Origin: CBFHWU01 sp965659665 | GTDB lineage: Bacteria; Bacteroidota; Bacteroidia; Flavobacteriales; Flavobacteriaceae | Reading direction: 5' to 3' | Assembly (NCBI GenBank): GCA_965659665.1 | Contig: CBFHWU010000015.1 | Coordinates: 62,001 to 126,000 of the forward strand | Length of the DNA stretch: 64,000 nt | Shown here: in pieces, positions 36,244 through 44,184 of the stretch | Layout: the number at the start of each line of letters is the position of its first letter | Numbering within the stretch: the first letter of the stretch is position 1 | The notes under the pieces: model-generated | What the model was told of the DNA's origin: nothing | Database searches by the model: none | What the model saw: the letters and a program-made list of their open reading frames with translations, nothing else | Translations under genes and position numbers: made by a program

Positions 36244-36925
36244 AGACACTATTTCTGATATTTTTTTTGATTTAGACCATACTCTATGGGATTTCGAACG
36301 TAATTCAGCGCTTACTTTCAATCAACTTTTGACAAAATATGAGATTAAGATTCCTATAGAAGTATTTTTAAATAGTTATGTTCCTGTTAATTTAACTTAT
36401 TGGAAACTTTACCGAGAGGAACGTATTAATAAAATGGAATTACGTTACCAACGACTTAAACAAGTTTTTGATATTCTTGATTATCCCGTTTCTGATAATT
36501 TTATTCACACGCTTTCTGATGATTATATTAATACTTTACCTGAAAATAATTTTTTATTTGAGGGAACTTTTGAAGTTTTAGACGCCTTGAAACCTAAATA
36601 TACGTTACATATTATTACCAATGGTTTTCGTGATGTACAACGTTTTAAAATAATTAATGCTGGATTAAATGAATATTTTGTACACATTATTGATTCAGAA
36701 TCAACAGGAGTTAAAAAACCTAATCCCATAATTTTTAAATACGCTCTTGCCTGTGCTAACATTAATCCAGAGCAGGGAGTGATGATAGGAGATAGTCATG
36801 AGGCTGATATATTAGGAGCTCAGGCTGTTGGGATGCAAGCTATACATTTTGCTGCTGCCAATGAACCACACCACAACGACTGTATCATGATTAATCGTCT
36901 TAAAGATTTGCTCAAACTACTCTAA
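36233..36925 (+). CDS. yjjG: YjjG/YfnB-type HAD phosphatase (noncanonical pyrimidine nucleotidase)
   Basis: 230-residue HAD hydrolase: nucleophile motif FFDLDHTLWDFERN (about residues 11-24), motif II THIITNG, motif III with KKPNP (around 160) and motif IV GDSHEADILGA. The DHTLWDFERN form with the helical cap fits the YjjG/YfnB group, which dephosphorylates (noncanonical) pyrimidine nucleoside monophosphates. It overlaps the gene upstream by 11 bases and the convergent rarA by 4 bases. Confidence 0.85.
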   Translation: MLNKDTISDIFFDLDHTLWDFERNSALTFNQLLTKYEIKIPIEVFLNSYVPVNLTYWKLYREERINKMELRYQRLKQVFDILDYPVSDNFIHTLSDDYINTLPENNFLFEGTFEVLDALKPKYTLHIITNGFRDVQRFKIINAGLNEYFVHIIDSESTGVKKPNPIIFKYALACANINPEQGVMIGDSHEADILGAQAVGMQAIHFAAANEPHHNDCIMINRLKDLLKLL

Positions 36926-38193
36926 AAATGGTATTTATTTTTCCAACGTTGTTGTAAAAATTCTTTTGTGGTTTGTTCTCGTATATTCTTCCCAGGTTTG
37001 TACAGTGAGGCCCCTGAAATTTCTTCAGGTAAGAATTCTTGATCCACAAAACTCATCGTATGATCATGGGCATATTCATAGTTTTTACCATAATTTAAAT
37101 CTTTCATTAGTTGAGTAGGAGCATTGCGTAAAGACAGCGGCACTGAAAGATTTCCTTTGTCAATTACTAATTGTTGAGCTTTCTTTATGGCGGTATAACT
37201 GCTATTGCTTTTGGGAGAGGAAGCCAAGTAAATGGTACACTGACTTAAAGGAATACGTGCTTCAGGTAATCCTACATTATTTACAACCTGAAAACAACTA
37301 TTTGCCAGCACTAAAGCTGTTGGATTGGCATTGCCTATATCCTCACTGGCAAGAATAACTAATCGTCGGGCAATGAACTTGATGTCCTCTCCTCCTTCGA
37401 GCATACGGGCTAACCAGTACACGGCAGCATTGGGATCACTACCTCTCACTGATTTTATAAAGGCTGAAATTATATCGTAATGTTGTTCCCCGTTTTTGTC
37501 ATAGGAGGCTATTTGTTTTTGTGCTACCTGTTGTATTCGTGAATCATCAATATATTTTTGTTCTTCTTGTTGGCTATTGACACAGAGTTCCAATAAGTTA
37601 AGAACACGTCGTGCATCTCCATCGGCTAACCGGAACAAGGCTTCTGTTTCTTTGATCTTTATCGATTTATTTTTTAATTGCTTATCTTGATCCAAAGCGC
37701 GTTGAATCATTTTCGTTAGATCTTTTTTACTTAATGATTCGAGGGTATATAGTTGACAACGAGATCGTAGAGCAGGGATTACTTCAAAGCTAGGGTTTTC
37801 GGTAGTAGCCCCTATAAGGGTAATCCATCCTTTTTCTACTGCGCCAAGCAGGGAATCTTGTTGTGATTTGCTAAATCGATGTATCTCATCGATAAATAAA
37901 ATAGGTGTTTTATTTTCAAAAAGTTGTTGTGATTGCTTTGCCCTATTGAGTACCTCTCTAACTTCTTTCACTCCAGCATGAACGGCACTTAATTCGTGAA
38001 AGGGGCGCCCTTGTGCTAACAATCTTGCCAAGGTGGTTTTACCTACCCCTGGTGGCCCCCAAAACAATAGAGAAGGCATTACACCCTGATTGAGAAAAGG
38101 ACGTAAAATACCCTCAGGTCCTATTAGTTGGTTTTGACCTATAAAATCGTCCAATGTATGTGGTCGCATTCGCTCTGCTAGCGGTGTAAGCAT
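36922..38193 (-). CDS. rarA: Replication-associated recombination protein RarA (MgsA)
   Basis: 423-residue AAA+ ATPase that acts at stalled replication forks. Walker A GPPGVGKT (46-53), Walker B FIDEIHR (about 100-106), sensor ATTENPSFEV and arginine finger, then the RarA C-terminal domain with RGSDPNAAVYWLARMLEGGED and LASEDIGNANP. The start MLTPLAERMRPHTLDDFIGQ agrees with the family. A degenerate second copy of the first 18 codons lies just upstream (38226-38279). Confidence 0.96.
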   Translation of the reverse strand: MLTPLAERMRPHTLDDFIGQNQLIGPEGILRPFLNQGVMPSLLFWGPPGVGKTTLARLLAQGRPFHELSAVHAGVKEVREVLNRAKQSQQLFENKTPILFIDEIHRFSKSQQDSLLGAVEKGWITLIGATTENPSFEVIPALRSRCQLYTLESLSKKDLTKMIQRALDQDKQLKNKSIKIKETEALFRLADGDARRVLNLLELCVNSQQEEQKYIDDSRIQQVAQKQIASYDKNGEQHYDIISAFIKSVRGSDPNAAVYWLARMLEGGEDIKFIARRLVILASEDIGNANPTALVLANSCFQVVNNVGLPEARIPLSQCTIYLASSPKSNSSYTAIKKAQQLVIDKGNLSVPLSLRNAPTQLMKDLNYGKNYEYAHDHTMSFVDQEFLPEEISGASLYKPGKNIREQTTKEFLQQRWKNKYHF

Positions 38194-38225
38194 GCTATAA
38201 AGATAGGAAATATACTTCTAAATAA

Positions 38226-38279
38226 TTTTGACCCATAAAAACGTGTAATGTATGTGGTAACATTCGTTTTGTTAGGGTG
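38226..38279 (-). repeat. Degenerate duplicate of the rarA 5' end
   Basis: These 54 bases align with rarA bases 38132-38186 at roughly 80 percent identity. On the reverse strand they read LTKRMLPHTLHVFMGQNY against LAERMRPHTLDDFIGQNQ of RarA. It has no start codon and opens into stops, so it is a scrap left by a tandem duplication and not a gene. Confidence 0.75.
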
Positions 38280-38302
38280 AAAACTAACTTTAAAAGTAGG
38301 GA

Positions 38303-39031
38303 TTATCCTTGGACACGTTGACGCATGATTTCATACAGAAACATCCCAGCTGCCACCGCTACGTTGTAAGAATCCATGTCGCCCAACATGGGCAATTTGG
38401 CAGTTTTGTCACAGAGCTTTCGAACCCCTGAGGATACACCTTTATCTTCAGCCCCCATCACGATTGCTGTGGGTTTTTTGAGGTCTAACGAAAAAATATG
38501 ATTGTCTGTTTTCTCGTCAGCCACAACACATTGAATTTCGTAGGACTGAAGCAAATACAGGGCATCTTTTAAGTGATTGACCCGACAGATAGGTACTAGA
38601 AAGACGCCACCCGAAGAAGTTTTGATTGTCTCACCGGTGATTTGGGCTGAACCCGTGGTGGGTATGATAACAGCTGTAGCCTTGGCAGCTGCTGCTGATC
38701 GAATGATGGCACCTAGATTTCGGGTGTCTGTGATGCCATCCAAAAGTAAAAAAAGACCTGATGTGGGGGTTTCTTCCAAAATCTGCTCCAAGTTACCGTA
38801 AGAAATGTTGTCTAATTGTGCCAGTACCCCTTGGTGGTTGTGTGGTGTAAGCTTGTTCAGTTTTTGCACAGGTACGATGGAGTAGGGGACTTCGTTTTTT
38901 TTTAGTAAATACATCAACTCCTTGAGTTTTGGGCTGCTGATTGTATTCTGGATGAATACCTTACTAAGGTTTTTGTTAGCTTTCACTGCTTCGTTCACAG
39001 CATGAAGCCCGAATATATGCTCTTTTTGCAT
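38303..39031 (-). CDS. rlmB: 23S rRNA (guanosine-2'-O)-methyltransferase RlmB
   Basis: 242-residue SpoU-class (SPOUT knot) methyltransferase. N-terminal substrate-binding domain (EHIFGLHAVNEAVK), linker KLTPHNHQGVLAQ, then the knot with TRNLGAIIRSAAA, MGAEDKGVS and the C-terminal LPMLGDMDSYNVAVAAGM. It methylates G2251-type guanosine in the P-loop of 23S rRNA by homology. It lies downstream of the S8 peptidase gene on the same strand, 20 bases away, though a functional link is unlikely. Confidence 0.94.
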   Translation of the reverse strand: MQKEHIFGLHAVNEAVKANKNLSKVFIQNTISSPKLKELMYLLKKNEVPYSIVPVQKLNKLTPHNHQGVLAQLDNISYGNLEQILEETPTSGLFLLLDGITDTRNLGAIIRSAAAAKATAVIIPTTGSAQITGETIKTSSGGVFLVPICRVNHLKDALYLLQSYEIQCVVADEKTDNHIFSLDLKKPTAIVMGAEDKGVSSGVRKLCDKTAKLPMLGDMDSYNVAVAAGMFLYEIMRQRVQG

Positions 39032-39051
39032 GTTTCAAAGGTAATTAAACC

Positions 39052-40962
39052 TTATTGAACAATGATTCTTTTCACTAGAATATTGAAATCTCTTTCCATT
39101 TTGACAAAATATATACCAGCATTGTATTGGGATATATCAATAGTGTTCTGAATAGTACCTTCCCAAATTGATTTGCCCATGATATCATAAATGCTTACTT
39201 TTTCATTTCCAAGTTGCCCGAAAAACATAATTTTTCCTTCATTTACAGGATTTGGATATATGTTGATCCCTAGATCTGCATATGATGTGTTGGTTAAAGT
39301 ACTTGAGTCAAAACCAGAAGCAAAAAGAGAGAACTCTTGATTGTTATTGGTTAGGTTTCCTTTGTGATTTATCGTCAGGGTGTAGGTACCAGGTTGAGCA
39401 TTTAAGATTTCAATTTTTTCAACATTATCAACATCATTAATTCCTGTGGTAAGACTCCATAATTTATCTTCTGCGTTGTAATTTAACTTGTAGGGATAAT
39501 AATTGTTTCCGTTATCGTTTAAAGTGATATCTAAATCATTAACCAACACAGGGGTTAGTGAGTTTAACGTTTGTGATGTCCCCGGGGGGTCTGTCCAGCA
39601 CATAGTAATTTTGATATCTCGAGTTTGGTTGAGTTCAAAGTTGTATTGTAAGCTTTGATTTTCAGCCAACTTTCTTACAAGTACTCTAGCGTTTGTTTGG
39701 TGGTCAATCAAAAGTTCAGCTGATGCCTTGGTGTTAAGAAGCCCCCACCCCCATATGGAGTCTGGCCCTCTTTCTGTTCCTAAAGGTTTCATAGCAGTAT
39801 GACACACCAAGCCCTTTAGGGTAGATGATTTCATATACGATCCTGTAAGCTCATTGTGCAATTGTTGTAGCAGCAATAGAGAGCCTGCAACATTGGGTGC
39901 GGACATTGATGTTCCTGAATATGATGCATAACCGTTTAAAATCGAGGGGTCACTTTCATTTGAAATTGAGGAATAAACATTTGTACCATTTCCCGCTATA
40001 TCTGGTTTAATACGGCCATCGTCTGCCGGTCCTTTGCTGCTCGATTGGTTAATGATGGCATAAAGAGTACCATTTTCATAGATATTGGCATCAACAGCAT
40101 TTGCAATAACTAAGTTGTTTTTTGCCACTTTTTCTCCCGTCAATTGGTCACGGCCAACCTGTGTTGGGTCTGCGTTATTTTCTTCTCCATCATTCCCTGC
40201 AGAGACGACTTGAAGATAAAAGGGATAGGTGTAATGTCTACTGTCCCAATTTCTAGCTTCATTTCCATAAGTCCCGATTTGACCGGTTTGTACATTTGTT
40301 TGGCCATTATAAAAAAGTGGGGCACCATAAGAGTGGTTAGAAATGAGTAAAGCATTGTTGGCAATCTCTAAATCTACTTCTATAAGATCATCATTCCAGT
40401 CATAACTAACTGCAGTAGCTTTGGGTGCCATTCCTTTGGCACTTGGGCTTTGACCTTTGGCAATGATCGTTCCGGTCACATGGGTTGCATGGCTGCTGTT
40501 CGCGTTTTGTGAAGAACTTTCTGTTGTGACGCGTGATCCTGTACGTTCATCAAATTCTTGATGTTCTGCAAGAGCTACTTGTTGGTCCCATACACCAACT
40601 CTCATATTTTGGCCCTCGATGTTTAACCCTAATCCGCCATCACTGTGTAGTGTATTTGTTTGTGTGCTGTAAGCGGCACTTGTGTTGTTGTTGCTGAAAT
40701 AAATCGGATTTCCATCAGGCCCAACCCGCATAAGCTCGTAAATTTCTCCGTTTTTACCTATAATTTTACGCGGTGTTCCTTTTGTGACCAAGCTATCAAT
40801 TTTTCGCTTTTGTTTGCTAAGGTATTGCAGGGTATTTTCTTTTGATTTGACAACTTTGTCCATGTCGTAGGACGCGATAATTTGTTCTCTTTCAATAGCG
40901 TTTTGGGCTTTCAATTGAGAAGTAAAAATAAGAATGGATAAAAGTAATATATAATTTTTCAA
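39052..40962 (-). CDS. S8 (subtilisin-like) serine peptidase with type A T9SS sorting domain
   Basis: 636-residue secreted protease. Signal peptide (1-19, ending LKAQ), propeptide to about 115, then the catalytic triad Asp126 (VGVWDQQ), His158 (SSHATHVTG) and Ser352 (YSGTSMSAP). A P-domain-like region (about 430-545) binds the core, with DPPGTSQTLNSLTPVLVNDL typical of Bacteroidetes S8 proteins. The C-terminus (about 565-636: INIYPNPVNEG, VSIYDIMGK, GIYFVKME) is the type A sorting domain recognised by the T9SS, so the enzyme is exported by the PorU/PorV machinery encoded at 12-16.5 kb. It sits behind a terminator from the lipoprotein genes, so it has its own promoter or relies on readthrough. 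Confidence 0.92.
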   Translation of the reverse strand: MKNYILLLSILIFTSQLKAQNAIEREQIIASYDMDKVVKSKENTLQYLSKQKRKIDSLVTKGTPRKIIGKNGEIYELMRVGPDGNPIYFSNNNTSAAYSTQTNTLHSDGGLGLNIEGQNMRVGVWDQQVALAEHQEFDERTGSRVTTESSSQNANSSHATHVTGTIIAKGQSPSAKGMAPKATAVSYDWNDDLIEVDLEIANNALLISNHSYGAPLFYNGQTNVQTGQIGTYGNEARNWDSRHYTYPFYLQVVSAGNDGEENNADPTQVGRDQLTGEKVAKNNLVIANAVDANIYENGTLYAIINQSSSKGPADDGRIKPDIAGNGTNVYSSISNESDPSILNGYASYSGTSMSAPNVAGSLLLLQQLHNELTGSYMKSSTLKGLVCHTAMKPLGTERGPDSIWGWGLLNTKASAELLIDHQTNARVLVRKLAENQSLQYNFELNQTRDIKITMCWTDPPGTSQTLNSLTPVLVNDLDITLNDNGNNYYPYKLNYNAEDKLWSLTTGINDVDNVEKIEILNAQPGTYTLTINHKGNLTNNNQEFSLFASGFDSSTLTNTSYADLGINIYPNPVNEGKIMFFGQLGNEKVSIYDIMGKSIWEGTIQNTIDISQYNAGIYFVKMERDFNILVKRIIVQ

Positions 40963-40979
40963 AGCAATAATTTTAAACT

Positions 40980-41011
40980 AAAACAGCCCATATGCGCATA
41001 TGGGCTGTTTT
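40980..41011 (-). terminator. Perfect 32-base palindrome terminator
   Basis: AAAACAGCCCATATGC (40980-40995) is followed directly by its exact reverse complement, so the hairpin is a 16-bp arm with its loop taken from the central bases. A T-run flanks the right arm on the forward strand and an A-run the left arm. It ends the lipoprotein transcript (reverse strand). Confidence 0.8.
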
Positions 41012-41028
41012 TATGATACTTTAAGAAT

Positions 41029-41889
41029 TTAATCTGAATAATAATTCAAAAAATCTTCACCATCTGTACGCGTCATCGTCGTAGTTGCTTTTTCACCCCA
41101 GGTGTTTTCCCAGGTGTATGTTAGTGAACTACCACTGACAGAAACATCATACATTTCCCATGTGTCGCCCCATTGGTCTGAACCACTCATGATAAGTTTT
41201 TCGCAGATATCTTGTATCATGATGGATCCGCCCAATCCAGTACCTTGTCCACAGCCTGTTGGGTCACCATATAAAACAGAATAGTAACCAAAATCAAAAC
41301 ATCCTGACTCGAAAGTATAAGTGGTGTCGTCAATGGCAGTAAAAACATCAGATCCAGTTGCGTCTGGTGCACCTAAGGCCGAATAGTCTGTACCCTTATA
41401 GAACCAATTGGTGGTTACCCAGTCAAATGCAACACCATCAAGGCTTGAGACACATTTTTTAATGATATCAATGGTACAACTTTTTCCTGCTCCTAGTAAT
41501 GATCCTTCGGGTGCTACTAGATTAAAAATAGCCTCTTTTCCAGCTACAGATGCAGTGTAATAATCTGCATCTATGGTAACAGACCCTGAAAATGATCCTG
41601 CCGAAATTACTAAAGCACTTTCGGAAAGTGTAAAATCAGTATTTAGTACAGCGGTGGAGCTTTCATCGATGGCGATCTCAAAAGCCATATCTGTTTCGGC
41701 AATTTGTGAAATTGCTACGCTTAGCGTGTATGTATTGGGACCAGAAGCAGAAGCTAATATGTTAGCTGAAGTGGTTGTAAAACCAGCAATCACCGCTCTA
41801 TTGTCCATAAATGATTCATCACCTGTGTCAGTTTCACAGCCAATAAAAACAATTGCTATTAAAGCAAATAAATATTTAAAATTTTTCAT
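41029..41889 (-). CDS. Twin lipoprotein A of SusCD locus (Calx-beta-like + cysteine domain), unknown function
   Basis: 286 residues. Lipoprotein signal FIGCETD at the end of a short hydrophobic leader. A beta-rich domain (about residues 35-145: ANILASASGPNTYTLSVAIS, then AVLNTDFTLSESALVISAG) resembles the Calx-beta/DUF4843-like modules of SusE/F-position proteins. A C-terminal domain (about 146-286) begins at the KKC segment, with cysteines in KKCVSSLDG, FESGCFDFGYY, DPTGCGQG and QDICEKL, and ends ... NYYSD. No family is recognised for the C-domain. The partner gene upstream (41902) encodes a near copy. Position after SusC/SusD suggests a surface substrate-binding role, like SusE/SusF; this is inference. 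Confidence 0.75.
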   Translation of the reverse strand: MKNFKYLFALIAIVFIGCETDTGDESFMDNRAVIAGFTTTSANILASASGPNTYTLSVAISQIAETDMAFEIAIDESSTAVLNTDFTLSESALVISAGSFSGSVTIDADYYTASVAGKEAIFNLVAPEGSLLGAGKSCTIDIIKKCVSSLDGVAFDWVTTNWFYKGTDYSALGAPDATGSDVFTAIDDTTYTFESGCFDFGYYSVLYGDPTGCGQGTGLGGSIMIQDICEKLIMSGSDQWGDTWEMYDVSVSGSSLTYTWENTWGEKATTTMTRTDGEDFLNYYSD

Positions 41890-41901
41890 CGTTACAATTA
41901 T

Positions 41902-42750
41902 TTAGTCTGAGTAATAGTTAGGGAAGTTTTCACCATCCGTACGCGTCATTGTCGTAGTTGCTTTTTCACCCCAGGTGTTTTCCCAAGTGTATGTTAGTGA
42001 ACTTCCACTGACAGAAACATCATACATTTGCCATGTGTCGCCCCATTGATCTGAACCACTCATAATAAGTTTTTCGCAGAAATCTTGTATCATGATGGTT
42101 CCGCCCAATCCAGTACCTTGTCCACAGTCTGTTGGGTCACCATATAAAACCGAGTAGTAACCAAAATCAAAACATCCTGACTCGAAAGTGTAAGAGGTGT
42201 CGTCAATGGCCACAAAAACGTCAGATCCAGTTGCGTCTGGAGCACCTAATGCTGAGTAGTCTGTACCCTTATAAAACCAATTGGTGGTTTCCCAGTTAAA
42301 TGCAACCCCATCAAGTATAGATTCACATTTTTTATAAATCGTTATGGTGTGGGTAGTGTTTGATCCTAATTGTTGATCCAAAGATATTTCTAATACCAGG
42401 TCACTTCCTGCTTCAGTTGCATCTTTAAAAACCCCTTGAACTACAAACTCCGCAGAGTAAGTACCCGCCGCTATGGTTATAGAGCTAGTGGGTAGTGTGA
42501 ACCCACCAATTGCCATTGAACTTTCAGCTATGGCGATATCTATTGTTAGATCCGTAGCAGGCGCTTCTGTGGTAACTAATTTTATAGTGTGCTCAGGGTT
42601 GGTATTGTCAACAAAAAACACGGATGTTTCTGTTTCAAAATATGTTACGTTAGGACCCGTAAAGGCATCCCTGTAAGTGCCGTCTTCTTCACAACCGATA
42701 AAAATACTAGCAGTGAATAGGAGTGCTATTAAATAATTTAATTTTTTCAT
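41902..42750 (-). CDS. Twin lipoprotein B of SusCD locus, paralogue of 41029-41889
   Basis: 282 residues. Lipobox SIFIGCEED in the leader. The N-terminal beta domain differs clearly from that of its twin (FVDNTNPEHTIKLVTTEAP, GGFTLPTSSITIAAGTYSAEF). The C-terminal domain of 141 residues agrees with the twin at about 129 positions, with the DNA also closely matching, and contains the same cysteines. This suggests a duplication in which the C-part is held similar by recent origin or gene conversion. The gene is 12 bases from its twin and 11 bases downstream of susD, so all four genes form one operon. Confidence 0.75.
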   Translation of the reverse strand: MKKLNYLIALLFTASIFIGCEEDGTYRDAFTGPNVTYFETETSVFFVDNTNPEHTIKLVTTEAPATDLTIDIAIAESSMAIGGFTLPTSSITIAAGTYSAEFVVQGVFKDATEAGSDLVLEISLDQQLGSNTTHTITIYKKCESILDGVAFNWETTNWFYKGTDYSALGAPDATGSDVFVAIDDTSYTFESGCFDFGYYSVLYGDPTDCGQGTGLGGTIMIQDFCEKLIMSGSDQWGDTWQMYDVSVSGSSLTYTWENTWGEKATTTMTRTDGENFPNYYSD

Positions 42751-42761
42751 TGTTTTTTTTT

Positions 42762-44174
42762 TTAATAATCAGGATTTTGCTGAAGATCAGTGTATATATT
42801 GATTTCACTCTGTGGTATAGGGAATACCATTCGATAATCACCTGCTGACAAAGACCTGGCTTGTGTAATTGCTGGTGTTCCTGTTCCATCATAAAATTCT
42901 CCTTCAGAATCAGATCGATTGATACCAAGCCCCCAACGACGTAAGTCAAAGAGTCGATGACCTTCAGCAGCTAATTCAATACGTCGTTCTTTTTGGATAG
43001 CAGCTATCAAATCACTACCTGTTTCTCCGCCAGAAACAAATCCAGCATAACGTTCTGCACGTACTACATCAAGTGCTGTCAATGCTCCAGCAGGGTCGTT
43101 ATTAAAGTACATGGCCTCTGCTTTGTTCAGGTATACTTCAGCAGCTCGTAGTATTTTGGCGTCTACAGATCCATTTTGCTGACCAGCTTCCCCGTACATC
43201 TTGATGATTGCATTATACAAGTTACCATTAGCATCAGGTATCACTCCGTTATAAGCAGTTAATCTGATGTCTGTTGCATCAATACTCGTTGCAAATTCAT
43301 AGGACCAAACATACTCAGGAATGATGCCAGACGCTGAAGACTGACTCCATTCGATACCCACACCAATATCATCAATAGAAGCATTTTGATCTAACTTAAG
43401 TATAATACCGTCATTTGATGAGTCGGTCCAAATTTGCGCAAAATTATTACGCATCGCTACTGAGGTAGTCACTTCGTTGGCAGCATCAATAGAAGCTTGA
43501 TAATTACCAGCATACAAATGGACACGCGAAAGCAACGCATTTACTCCATTTTTAGTAAATCTTGACTTAACATCTGAGTTTCCTATCAAAGCTTTGGCAG
43601 CTTCTAGGTCAGCGGCAATGTTTGCCAAGGTTTCACTTACTAGAGGTCGTGGTGCTTCGTAGTTAGGATCGGTAGATGTTACATAAGGCATGCCCAATGA
43701 GCTAGCCTCAGAAACTCTTGAATAAACCCTTAACAAATCGAAATGTGCCAAAGCACGAACTGCTAGGGCTTCGCCTAAGAAGTTATCTTTAGCTGCACCA
43801 TCTGTGAGGTTGTTTATCTTGTCTATGATCTGATTGGCTCTACCAATGACTATATAGGCAGATCCCATCATGTTCCAACCAGAGTTGGCTTTGTAGCGCC
43901 ACTCATAAAAACTGAGATTGGATTTACGACCTGCTTGAGCAACGATTACGTTGTCTGATGTAATATCAGGTCGGCTTAAAAATGATCCTCCATAATAGGA
44001 TCCTGCAAACAATCCTGAATAAAGCGCACGAGTAGCAAACTCAAAGTCTTGCGAATTCTGGTAAAAACTTTCTGGCGCAAAGGCATTGTTTGGTAGTTGC
44101 TCTAATTCCTCCTCACAACTTTGAAAAGTAAAGGCAACTAATAAAACGGTAATTGTATATAAAAACTTTTTCAT
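42762..44174 (-). CDS. SusD/RagB-family nutrient-binding lipoprotein (locus 1)
   Basis: 470 residues from ATG 44172-44174 (MKKFLYTITVLLVA). Lipobox FTFQSCEEE. Helical TPR-like SusD fold: AFAPESFYQNSQDFEFATRA near the N-terminus, VRALAHFDLLRVYSRV, KAEAMYFNND, RRIELAAEGHRLFDLRRWG (conserved RagB motif) and FPIPQSEINIYT near the end. It forms the lid of the SusC barrel (SusCD complex) at the cell surface. Its start overlaps the SusC stop frame in the longer form (to 44198), but the chosen start leaves 10 bases. Confidence 0.93.
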   Translation of the reverse strand: MKKFLYTITVLLVAFTFQSCEEELEQLPNNAFAPESFYQNSQDFEFATRALYSGLFAGSYYGGSFLSRPDITSDNVIVAQAGRKSNLSFYEWRYKANSGWNMMGSAYIVIGRANQIIDKINNLTDGAAKDNFLGEALAVRALAHFDLLRVYSRVSEASSLGMPYVTSTDPNYEAPRPLVSETLANIAADLEAAKALIGNSDVKSRFTKNGVNALLSRVHLYAGNYQASIDAANEVTTSVAMRNNFAQIWTDSSNDGIILKLDQNASIDDIGVGIEWSQSSASGIIPEYVWSYEFATSIDATDIRLTAYNGVIPDANGNLYNAIIKMYGEAGQQNGSVDAKILRAAEVYLNKAEAMYFNNDPAGALTALDVVRAERYAGFVSGGETGSDLIAAIQKERRIELAAEGHRLFDLRRWGLGINRSDSEGEFYDGTGTPAITQARSLSAGDYRMVFPIPQSEINIYTDLQQNPDY

Positions 44175-44184
44175 TGTTATTAGA

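Noticed and set aside
41102..41284. Forward frames over the twin lipoprotein genes
   Set aside because: Antisense shadows of reverse-strand genes with skewed composition.
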